A stretch of 11,365 nucleotides of DNA, from positions 1 to 11,365 of the forward strand of contig JAKAMR010000079.1 in NCBI GenBank assembly GCA_021812785.1, read 5' to 3'. Shown in pieces: positions 1-6,305 of this stretch. Under the pieces are notes generated by a model. The model searched no databases, had not been told where the DNA came from, and saw only the letters and a list, made by a program, of their open reading frames with translations. Position 1 is the first letter of the stretch. Each line of letters starts with the position of its first letter. The translations under genes were made by a program, and so were the position numbers. The stretch comes from Nitrospirota bacterium. Its GTDB lineage: Bacteria > Nitrospirota > Thermodesulfovibrionia > Thermodesulfovibrionales > JdFR-88.

Positions 1-216
1 TTCATCCCCAGGGAAGTGGACCTGGAAAATAACACTTTTTCAATGGATGATGCGCCGGCCGGGTTTTACGCAGTATATGCCAGGGCGGCCCGGCAGTTGG
101 GAGAACCGGGACTGGGAAGGATTCTCGAGCAAAAGGCGGCTCAAAAACTCAAGCTGGAGAGCGGCAGCTATTACTCGAATTCCCTTTATCTGCTGTCGCT
201 TATGGAATGGAAATAA
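1..216 (+). CDS. bcsZ: C-terminal end of a BcsZ-like (GH8) periplasmic endoglucanase, partial
   Basis: The frame is open from the first base of the window and ends at TAA 214-216; the gene begins upstream. The visible 71 residues look like the last helices of a glycoside hydrolase family 8 (alpha/alpha)6 barrel, with an APAGFYAVYARAARQLG segment and a closing YYSNSLYLLSLMEWK helix, the pattern in which BcsZ proteins end. The catalytic acids would lie in the missing part. BcsZ is the periplasmic endo-beta-1,4-glucanase that trims nascent cellulose during export. The call leans on the downstream bcsG, which is a confident match and belongs to the same pathway. Without the N-terminal part, another GH8 or barrel-type hydrolase cannot be excluded. 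Confidence 0.6.
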   Translation, partial: FIPREVDLENNTFSMDDAPAGFYAVYARAARQLGEPGLGRILEQKAAQKLKLESGSYYSNSLYLLSLMEWK

Positions 217-313
217 AAAACTGTTTTATATTAAGCGGTCCATTGGCCCGGATGTCCGCAAGTCCTGGAACCAACGGGTATAAAGAACTAAGGATCTGCA
301 AGGAGGAACCGAC

Positions 314-766
314 ATGTTTTCAAGGAAGTTGTTAGCGGCTGTTTTTGTCCTTTGCCTGGGGTTTGCGGCCCCGGCTTTAGCTATTGACAGTTATCCCGGC
401 TCAACCTGGGGGGAGTTGCTGTGGCAGGTGCCCGCACATGGCCCTCAGCCTAACATCCCGGACCTGCTTACGGACGGATGGATAAGGCAGGGTGCGGACG
501 TGGCCCATTTGGACGGTGTGCACCTGGTGCCGTATATGACCCTGCGATGGACGGCGGACACCAAAGGGCTTTCCTGGAACAACACTATAGGACCGGGCAT
601 CGGCCTGTCACTGCTCACCACGCCAATAAAACAGTCTTCGGTGACGATCGGGATCGAAAACGTCTGGAATTATTACGACAGGGACTGGGGTTACAACGCA
701 TCAAGAATAACCGATACCGTGAACGTATACATGGACTGGTACGGTTGGTGGGACTTGAAAAAATAA
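314..766 (+). CDS. Secreted 150-residue protein of unknown function in the cellulose locus
   Basis: I do not recognise this protein firmly. It starts with a clear Sec signal peptide (basic MFSRK, hydrophobic core, cleavage expected after ALA at residue 23), leaving a mature chain of about 127 residues. The mature part is rich in Trp and Tyr and shows alternating-hydrophobicity stretches that look like beta strands (around residues 74-82, 91-103 and 107-117), ending in an aromatic WYGWWDLKK tail. In general look it resembles the C-terminal domain of NfrA-type outer-membrane proteins, but this is a weak impression. The start is set by a strong Shine-Dalgarno AAGGAGG at 300-306. It lies 97 bp after bcsZ and 34 bp before bcsG, so it is probably co-transcribed and may be a periplasmic or outer-membrane accessory factor for cellulose export or modification. 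Confidence 0.8.
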   Translation: MFSRKLLAAVFVLCLGFAAPALAIDSYPGSTWGELLWQVPAHGPQPNIPDLLTDGWIRQGADVAHLDGVHLVPYMTLRWTADTKGLSWNNTIGPGIGLSLLTTPIKQSSVTIGIENVWNYYDRDWGYNASRITDTVNVYMDWYGWWDLKK

Positions 767-800
767 AACATAGTTTTTTTAGGACCGAGGAGGCCGAGGC

Positions 801-2342
801 ATGCAGTTCTTGAGTTTTTATTTTCTGGGAACACTTTTCCTTTCTTTCATGGGTTCGATCAAGTTTGATTTCATAAAGAACATTATTTTTGGCGGTTTCC
901 TCGCTCTGCCCATTCCGGAGAGAGTCCCGGCATCCAGGGTATTGAAATATCTACGGGTTGCCATCGGCATCCCGCTGGGCTTCCTGCTTTTCTGGCACGA
1001 AACATGGTTTCCGCCCCTGGGTTATGCGTTCCATTCCCTTACGGGCGCAAACGCAATGTCCGCGGGCTATATGTTCCAGTTTGTATTTCAGAATCTTAAC
1101 CCCATAGACATCGGCGGGCTTATCCTCCTTTTCATCCTTTGCCATTTTGCCTCAAAGCGCTTAAACATGGCCATCCCGGTGATTATTTTGATGGTTGCCA
1201 TCATGCCTTTCCGGGCATGCGGGGTAAAGCAGGCGGCAGCCGCACAGGCCCCGCCGGCCAACGGCACGCCGCAGGGTTATTTTGAAGCGTTCCACAGGTC
1301 CGAGGCCAAACGCATTGTCAGGTTTGAAAAACCCAGGAAGGGAGCGCCGCCTTTCGATATCATTGTCCTTCACATATGATCCCTCTCATGGGAAGACCTC
1401 TCGGTCGAGGGGTTAAAGAATGATCCGTTCTGGAAACAGTTCAACATGCTTTTTACGGATTTCAATACCGCCACGGGCTATAGCGGCCCCGCGGCCATAA
1501 GGGTCCTCAGGTCCACCTGCGGCCAGGAAAAACACGGGGACCTTTACAACCCGGCGCCGGATGGCTGTTACCTGTTCGAGAGCCTTAGAAAAAACGGCTA
1601 TCAGGCATTCACCGCGCTCAACCATGACGGCGTTTACGGTGACTTTTCCAAAGAGATCGTGACACTGGGAAAGGCGGCGCCGCCCATGGGCGATCAGGGC
1701 CTGTCCCCCAGGCAGCTCGATTTCGATAAATCCCCGGTCTATGACGACCTCCAGGTGCTGGACAAGTGGCTTGCCGTGCGCAACAAATCAGGGGCCGCGC
1801 GGGCGGCCCTTTATTATGATACGGTCACGCTTCACGCGGGGGCGCACTTCGTGGGTGAAAAATTCTGGTGGCTCAAATCACGCAAGACTCATTACAAGGA
1901 GTGCCTCGTAGGCATGATGCAAGAGCTCGATCAGTTCTTTGGGCAACTGGCCGCCTCCCGGCGCAATTACGTTGTCATCTTTGTGCCTGAGCACGGGGCC
2001 GCCCTTGTTGCAAAAAGCATCCAGCCGGCCGATCTGAGGGAAATCCCTTTGCCGTCCATCACGCTGGATCCCGTGGGAATAAAGTTCATCGGCCCCGCAT
2101 TTTCCCATGTCCCGCCAGGACAGCGGATAATATCCAAACCCACCAGCTATACGGCCTTTACATATGTAATATCGGAGCTGTTAAAAAATGTCCCGGTCTC
2201 CAAAATTGACCTTAAAAACATACCTGAAACCCCTTATGTGTCCGAGGGCCAGAATAACAAGATAGTTCAAATGGGAAACAGCTATTATTTGAAGGAAAAA
2301 GGTAAAAGCTGGGTAAAACTGCCGGAGGAGGATGTAAAGTAA
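801..2342 (+). CDS. bcsG: Cellulose phosphoethanolamine transferase BcsG, with in-frame UGA (probable selenocysteine) at codon 193
   Basis: BcsG moves phosphoethanolamine from phosphatidylethanolamine onto nascent cellulose at the periplasmic face of the inner membrane. The frame runs from ATG 801 (SD GAGGAGG just upstream) to TAA 2340-2342, 513 codons, interrupted only by TGA 1377-1379. About five membrane segments lie in residues 1-137, followed by the zinc-dependent transferase domain. Aligned from memory with E. coli BcsG (559 aa): UGA codon 193 in HI-UGA-SLSW equals Cys243, Ser228 (TGYSGPAA) equals nucleophile Ser278 at the same 35-residue spacing, His345 equals His396, and Glu397-His398 (VPEHG) equal Glu442-His443. 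The Cys240/Cys256 pair matches the 16-residue spacing of E. coli Cys290/Cys306. Both halves stay in one frame with high similarity, so a decayed pseudogene is unlikely. If UGA only terminates, the product would be a useless 192-residue membrane stub. A terminator follows at 2355. Confidence 0.88.
1377..1414 (+). promoter_or_regulatory. Candidate bacterial SECIS element directing selenocysteine insertion in bcsG
   Basis: Counting from UGA 1377-1379, bases 1395-1402 (GACCUCUC) pair with 1407-1414 (GAGGGGUU) to give an 8-bp stem including two G-U pairs, closing a GGUC tetraloop at 1403-1406. The loop starts 24 nt after the UGA. Bacterial SECIS elements sit just downstream of the Sec UGA inside the coding region, with G in the first loop positions; the E. 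coli fdhF element has the same GGUC loop core recognised by SelB. Competing folds exist: 1377-1385 can pair with 1407-1415, and a 4-bp helix GACC/GGUC can form at 1395-1406. A folding energy calculation was not possible here, so the SECIS call rests on hand pairing plus the position of the UGA. Confidence 0.65.
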
Positions 2343-2354
2343 TTTAAAAAACTG

Positions 2355-2390
2355 AAAAAGGGCGGCGCTTTCATCCAGCCGCCCCTTTTT
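2355..2390 (+). terminator. Rho-independent terminator after bcsG
   Basis: A GC-rich stem GGGCGGC (2360-2366) pairs with GCCGCCC (2378-2384) around an 11-nt loop. It is preceded by AAAAA and followed by C and TTTTT, so it could work on both strands. It lies 12 bp after the bcsG stop and marks the end of the cellulose operon. Confidence 0.85.
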
Positions 2391-2599
2391 CCCAGCGCGG
2401 CAGTGATCTTTTTGCATCCGGCATCCGTCAGCAAGGAAAAACAAATTAATTTACCCCCCGTCTTCCTAAACGGGCCATATTGAGATACAATCTTTTTAAA
2501 GTTTTCAAAAGACCCTCATCTTTTAAAAATCTTTTATTTTTCCAAAGACAAAAAAAAGAAAAAAATCATTGCGCTCATAGAATACATAAAGGGCCTAAA
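2391..2599. other. AT-rich leader between the cellulose operon and ctaB
   Basis: No gene is supported here. The second half is AT-rich and holds an A-rich run (2549-2565). An open frame extends upstream of ctaB to a TTG at 2480, but its residues are basic and low in complexity and unlike any UbiA-family N-terminus. A TAGAAT hexamer at 2578-2583 could be a -10 box, but I find no convincing -35 partner. The ctaB promoter should lie in this stretch. Confidence 0.4.
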
Positions 2600-3472
2600 A
2601 TGAATGTGGGAAACATGGACAGCCGGAAATGGCTTGAGCTTTGCCGGATAAGGATATCGTTTTTTTCCGTGCTGGCGGCGGCCACAGGATACCTGCTTGC
2701 CGCACCCCGGCCCGGCACGCGTATCGCCTTGCTTGCCCCGGGCGTCATGCTGCTTGCCTGCGGCGCTTCGGCCATTAACCAGTTCCTTGAAAGAAAGACC
2801 GACGCCCTCATGCCAAGGACCAGCGGCAGGCCTGTGCCCTCCGGCAGGACCAGTCCGGCGGGCGCCTTTCTGTTTTCCATCTGCCTCATATCCCTGGGGA
2901 CTGCGGCGCTTTTTTGGTCCCGGGGGCCTTTGCCTGCGGGCATGGGGCTTTTCACGGCCTTCTGGTACGGGGCGGTATACACGCCCCTTAAAAGGAAAAC
3001 GCCTTTTGCCGTGGCGCCCGGAGCTCTTACGGGGGCCATGCCTTTCGCCATCGGATGGGCTTACGCGGGCGGCTCGCTTTCCGATCCACGGTGTATACTG
3101 CCATGCTTTTTTTTCTATATGTGGCAGATGCCCCATTTCTGGCTTTTCATCTCGCAGTACGGGGGGGAATACGAAAAGGCCGGCCTGCCTTCCCTCACAA
3201 AAGTATTCTCGGAACGCCAACTCGCAAGGGTCATCTGCAGCTGGAGCTTAAGTTGCGGCGCAGGCGCAATGCTCCTGGCTTACTGCGCTTCCGGAGGCAT
3301 CATCATATACGGCTTGGCGGCCGCTGCCGCCTGCCTGGCGCTCTCCGGGGCCGCGATGCTCAAAATGGGGTCCGAAAAAAAGAAAAACAAAAACTACCTT
3401 TTTGCCTGGCGGGGCATGAATGCCGCCATGTTCGCGGTAATGTGCCTTCTGTCGGCAGACAGAATATTTTGA
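2600..3472 (+). CDS. ctaB: Protoheme IX farnesyltransferase (heme O synthase)
   Basis: This is a UbiA-family integral membrane prenyltransferase that attaches a farnesyl group to heme b to make heme O for heme-copper oxidases. Numbering from ATG 2600 (290 residues, the usual size): the first polyprenyl-diphosphate motif is N60-QFLE-RKTD-ALMPRT followed by GRPVPSG. The second region includes YTPLKRKTPFAV, GALTGAMP and the heme O synthase signature WQMPHFW at 175-181. Several hydrophobic membrane helices are visible throughout. The first aspartate of the usual NxxxDxxxD motif is Glu64 here, a conservative change. ATG 2600 has a weak SD (AAGGG); ATG 2615, just before DSRKW, is an alternative start. 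A small cytochrome c gene follows after 75 bp, but no oxidase subunit is in the window. Confidence 0.88.
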   Translation: MNVGNMDSRKWLELCRIRISFFSVLAAATGYLLAAPRPGTRIALLAPGVMLLACGASAINQFLERKTDALMPRTSGRPVPSGRTSPAGAFLFSICLISLGTAALFWSRGPLPAGMGLFTAFWYGAVYTPLKRKTPFAVAPGALTGAMPFAIGWAYAGGSLSDPRCILPCFFFYMWQMPHFWLFISQYGGEYEKAGLPSLTKVFSERQLARVICSWSLSCGAGAMLLAYCASGGIIIYGLAAAAACLALSGAAMLKMGSEKKKNKNYLFAWRGMNAAMFAVMCLLSADRIF

Positions 3473-3547
3473 CTTGACCGATGCAAAAGTAAAAAATTTT
3501 CAGATGAAATAAAAAGCAAGAAATCTCAAAAAAGAAGGGAGAAAAAG

Positions 3548-3871
3548 ATGAAGACCGCAACTCTCGCCTCAGCCTTTTTTGCCGCGATGCTCTTTTTGTT
3601 TCTGCCTTCCGGAGCTTCTGCCAAGGGCATGTCCGGGAAGGCGCTTTTTCAGAAAAACTGCTCGGACTGCCACGTCAACGGGGGCAATATTATTAACCCC
3701 GCCTATACGCTCCACAAAAAAGACCGCCAGAAACACGGCGTCAAAACGGTAAATGACATCGTGCACATAATGAGGCACCCGGGCCCCGGAATGCATGTGT
3801 TCACAAAACAGATGGTCCCGGACAAGGACGCAAAAAAAATAGCCAGATACATTCTCAAGACGTTTAAATAA
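3548..3871 (+). CDS. Small periplasmic class I c-type cytochrome
   Basis: This 107-residue protein has a Sec signal peptide (cleavage expected after GASA, residue 25) and a single heme attachment site CSDCH (Cys38, Cys41, His42). The likely axial methionine is Met82 in HPGPGMHVF; the mature size of about 82 residues fits the c6/c553-like class. It would carry electrons in the periplasm. A purine-rich SD-like stretch GAAGGGAG lies about 8 bp before the ATG. It follows ctaB and precedes a strong terminator, so the two probably form one unit, although the 75-bp gap (with TTGACC at 3474-3479 but no good -10) leaves room for its own promoter. The specific redox partner cannot be read from the sequence. 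Confidence 0.85.
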   Translation: MKTATLASAFFAAMLFLFLPSGASAKGMSGKALFQKNCSDCHVNGGNIINPAYTLHKKDRQKHGVKTVNDIVHIMRHPGPGMHVFTKQMVPDKDAKKIARYILKTFK

Positions 3872-3887
3872 GGGCCTCCAAACATAT

Positions 3888-3929
3888 GCATAAAATAAAA
3901 GGGCGGCTTTTCGCCCTTTTATTTTATGC
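3888..3929 (+). terminator. Strong terminator after the cytochrome c gene
   Basis: An 18-bp perfect stem (3888-3905 with 3912-3929) closes a 6-nt loop GCTTTT. The apex is GGGCG/CGCCC, flanked by A-rich and T-rich arms, so it can act on both strands. It starts 16 bp after the cytochrome stop codon. Confidence 0.9.
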
Positions 3930-3998
3930 CGCGTGATATTATCATTTAAAATCGTGAACTCTTTCAAAAGCCTTCTTCACAATACTGGCGCTCTTCAA

Positions 3999-4103
3999 AT
4001 TCCAGCAGTTGATCTTTTTATCCGGCGGGAGGAAAAACAGCTGGAGCGGGAGTTTGGCGCGGAATGGCTGAGCTATAAAGGCAGGGTGCGCCGATGGTTA
4101 TAA
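3999..4103 (+). pseudogene. Decayed C-terminal remnant of an isoprenylcysteine/phospholipid methyltransferase-like gene
   Basis: One frame ending at TAA 4101-4103 reads RREEKQLEREFGAEW (4023-4067) and then LSYKGRVRRWL. This strongly resembles the conserved C-terminus of ICMT/PEMT-type membrane methyltransferases, whose last segment has an EE-x2-L-x3-FG-x2-Y-x2-Y-x3-V-R-RW pattern. Upstream in the same frame to about 3933 the sequence is open but shows neither the expected membrane helices nor a start with an SD. It sits directly after a terminator. It is therefore read as the tail of a deleted gene, not a functional CDS. Confidence 0.5.
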
Positions 4104-4160
4104 GCTTATTTTTGCTTTAAAAGGCTTCGGATCAGGCTTACGCCTTTACGCTTTGCTTTA

Positions 4161-4189
4161 TTGAATGGCCGCTCCCTCCGTGATAGGCT
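4161..4189 (+). promoter_or_regulatory. Putative promoter of the GAF-hydrogenase operon
   Basis: TTGAAT (4161-4166) and an extended TGATAGGCT (-10 hexamer TAGGCT, 4184-4189) are separated by 17 bp. The -10 ends 6 bp before ATG 4196, so transcription would begin at or next to the start codon; the gene also lacks a good SD. The -10 matches consensus poorly (3 of 6), so this is tentative. Confidence 0.3.
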
Positions 4190-4195
4190 TTAGGT

Positions 4196-5215
4196 ATGCA
4201 AATCCAAAAGGCCTGCGACCTTTGCAAGGACCTTATTTGCACCAGGGAACTGGGAGGCACACTTAACGCCCTTGCAAAGTCCATCGCCCAGGGCCTCTCC
4301 GCAAAAGGGTGTTCCATAGAGCTTTTGAACCGCAGGGACCATTCGTTTGAAGTGTCCGCCCTGTACGGAATGGTCAGGGAATTTTTTACCCCGGAAGGCG
4401 GCCCGCCTGACCCCAAAAAACTGGAAGCCGACAGCCTGGCCCTGCAAGGAGAGACCAGCAGCATTGCGGTTGAAAAAGACGGCATCCGCCGTGTCTTAAG
4501 CGTGCCCCTTCTTTCAGAGCGCGGGACCATAGGAGTTATCAGGGTGTATTCGGATGAGGCCCGCGAGTTCACTCCTGAGGAAACCGCGCAAGCCCTTTTT
4601 TTTGCTTCCATGGGAGGCATGCTTGCGGAAAAGGCAAAGGTTTGGGACAGGATGAAGGCGCTGGCGGAAACTGCCAGGACGGTGTCCGGCTCGCTTTCAA
4701 TCGATGAGGTGCTAAAGGAGATAGCGGAGGCCGCAACCAAAGGGCTTGACGCACATGCTGCCTCTATATGGCTGGTGGACAGGGAGCAAAAAAAACTGTC
4801 CCTTCGGGCCTCTTATGGCCTTTCAAGCGAATACGCGGCGAGGAAATCTGTCAGGCTGGAAGACAGCCCCATAGACAGGGAATGCCTGCAATGCAACATT
4901 GTGAGCATACCTGATATCTCCCTGGACAACAGGGTGGCGGACCGCGAATCGCTTTCCCAGGAAGACATCTATGGGCTGCTGAGCGTTCCGCTTGCGATAA
5001 AGGGCTCCGCACTGGGGGTCCTGAAGGTGTATATGCCCTATCCTTATGAGTTCAGCCCCGGGGACATGGAGTTCGCAAACGGCCTTTCCTGCCAGGGGGC
5101 TATTGCGCTGGAAAACGCCCGCCTCTTTGAGCATATAAAGCGGGAATACGATGAACTTCAAAAAGATGTGTGGAAATGGTATGACTGGGGCGAGCGCTTT
5201 CCAAAAAGATTATAA
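4196..5215 (+). CDS. Tandem GAF-domain protein leading the hydrogenase operon
   Basis: The 339-residue protein has two GAF-like domains, at about residues 20-145 and 160-315. They are internally similar: VLSVPLLSERGTIGVIRVY at 100-118 corresponds to LLSVPLAIKGSALGVLKVY at 261-279, each followed by an EFTPEE or EFSPGD segment. No kinase, cyclase, DNA-binding or membrane segment is visible. A Cys cluster lies at the N-terminus (Cys8, Cys11, Cys15), with Cys230/Cys233 in the second domain. The C-terminus ends in a charged helix and an aromatic DVWKWYDWGERFP tail. GAF domains bind small ligands, nucleotides, heme or iron centres; its operon position suggests it senses a redox or ligand signal for the hydrogenase, which is inference. 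ATG 4196 is the first start after an in-frame TAG at 4184 and lacks a clear SD. Its 3' end overlaps hydB by about 35 bp. Confidence 0.8.
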   Translation: MQIQKACDLCKDLICTRELGGTLNALAKSIAQGLSAKGCSIELLNRRDHSFEVSALYGMVREFFTPEGGPPDPKKLEADSLALQGETSSIAVEKDGIRRVLSVPLLSERGTIGVIRVYSDEAREFTPEETAQALFFASMGGMLAEKAKVWDRMKALAETARTVSGSLSIDEVLKEIAEAATKGLDAHAASIWLVDREQKKLSLRASYGLSSEYAARKSVRLEDSPIDRECLQCNIVSIPDISLDNRVADRESLSQEDIYGLLSVPLAIKGSALGVLKVYMPYPYEFSPGDMEFANGLSCQGAIALENARLFEHIKREYDELQKDVWKWYDWGERFPKRL

Positions 5216-6305
5216 GACCATCATACCGGTGGAGGCCCTGGCCCGCTTTGTCGAAAGGCTGGGTGAGCAGTACACGCTTACGGGACCGGTGGGCGGAGGC
5301 TTGACGGCCAGGTTTGAGGACGTATCCTCTTTTTCGCAGATGGACCTGGATTATCAAAGCACGATGCTGCCCCCGGGGAAAAAATACCTGTTCGAGCCCG
5401 TGCAGGAGGTGCTTTCCTTTGATATTTCAGAGGGCAGGTTTCTGGAGGACCATAAGGATCCTCAAATGCGGAAGCGTGCGCTGATAGGCTTACACCCCTG
5501 CGACGTAAACGCCATACTCTATCTGGACAAGGTTTTTCTGGGCCAGTATACAGACCCTTTTTATAGGATAAGAAGGGAAAATATCTTCACCATTGCGCTT
5601 AACTGCAAGAGCGTGACGGACCTCTGCTTCTGCCACCTGGTAGGGGCAGGACCTTATCTGAAAGCCCGGAGCGGATATGACATTCTTCTTACTGAGTTAC
5701 GCGGGTTGCTGACAGATTCAGGCGTGGATTCAGGCGGATCCGGGGCAGATATGGACGGTGGAGAAAAAAAATTCCTGCTGGAGCTGGCAAGCGAAAAGGC
5801 CAGGGACCTGTTCCATGCCCTTTCTCCGGACAAGGGGAAACCGCCTGAAGAAAAGGACCTGGCGAAAATAAAAGAGATGGAGGCTGCCCTTTTAAAAACT
5901 TTTAAAAAAAACCTGGATATGGAGGCGGTGCAAAATGCGCTCCTTGCCCGCCCGGACCACCACGCGCTCAAGGAAACCGCGGACTCACGATGCCTCTCCT
6001 GCTCCAACTGCGTCATGGTCTGCCCGACCTGCTTTTGCCACGATGTCCGCGATGAGACCGATCTTGCGCTTTCCCGCGTAAAAAAGATAAGGAGGTGGGA
6101 CGCCTGCCAGGACATCTCCTTCGCAAGGGTGCACGGCGGCAACTTCAGGGCCCAAAGGTATGCCAGGCTCCGTCAGTTCGTCTTTCACAAGCTGGATTAT
6201 GATACGCAGTTCGGCATGAAAGCAACGGTGGGCTGCGGCAGGTGCATAAGATGGTGCCCCACGGGCATAGACCTCACGGAGATAGCCAAGGCGATGATGG
6301 AATGA
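5181..6305 (+). CDS. hydB: Group 3b [NiFe] hydrogenase (sulfhydrogenase) beta subunit, 4Fe-4S protein
   Basis: HydB is the iron-sulfur subunit that links the hydrogenase dimer HydDA to the flavin subunit HydG. Numbering from ATG 5181 (374 residues): the first 4Fe-4S motif is CLSCSNCVMVCP with Cys271, 274, 277 and 281, followed by TCFC. RRWDACQ comes next, and a second motif VGCGRCIRWCP carries Cys352, 355 and 359. These follow the order known in Pyrococcus HydB. Upstream motifs TMLPPGKKYLFEP and GLHPCDVNAILYLDKVF also match the family. The start is uncertain: in-frame ATGs at 5151 and 5166 lie further inside the GAF gene, and none has a strong SD; 5181 fits the family N-terminus best. A Gly/Ser/Asp-rich segment (about residues 180-195) is family-atypical and probably a flexible loop. 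The stop overlaps the hydG start as ATGA. Confidence 0.9.
   Translation: MTGASAFQKDYKTIIPVEALARFVERLGEQYTLTGPVGGGLTARFEDVSSFSQMDLDYQSTMLPPGKKYLFEPVQEVLSFDISEGRFLEDHKDPQMRKRALIGLHPCDVNAILYLDKVFLGQYTDPFYRIRRENIFTIALNCKSVTDLCFCHLVGAGPYLKARSGYDILLTELRGLLTDSGVDSGGSGADMDGGEKKFLLELASEKARDLFHALSPDKGKPPEEKDLAKIKEMEAALLKTFKKNLDMEAVQNALLARPDHHALKETADSRCLSCSNCVMVCPTCFCHDVRDETDLALSRVKKIRRWDACQDISFARVHGGNFRAQRYARLRQFVFHKLDYDTQFGMKATVGCGRCIRWCPTGIDLTEIAKAMME

Noticed and set aside
1377..1379. Genome-wide UGA recoding (UGA as Trp or Gly) or a simple pseudogene mutation to explain the bcsG stop
   Set aside because: hydB, hydD, ctaB and a minus-strand gene use TGA as their true stop and Trp is encoded by TGG, so UGA is not globally reassigned. 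The intact downstream frame with all catalytic residues, the exact Cys position and the hairpin argue against a dead gene, although a single sequencing error cannot be excluded from sequence alone.
1446..2342. A separate gene starting at ATG 1446
   Set aside because: It is the same frame as 801-1376, has no SD, and would start inside the transferase domain beyond the zinc-ligand position. It is the second part of bcsG.
2534..3220. 228-residue minus-strand open frame opposite ctaB
   Set aside because: It is a shadow of ctaB: low-complexity Arg/Gly/Pro-rich translation, no domain, no SD.
5716..5742. Short direct repeat GATTCAGGCG in hydB as a mobile-element scar
   Set aside because: There are only two adjacent 10-nt copies inside a Gly/Ser/Asp-rich loop, in frame and without other signs of insertion.
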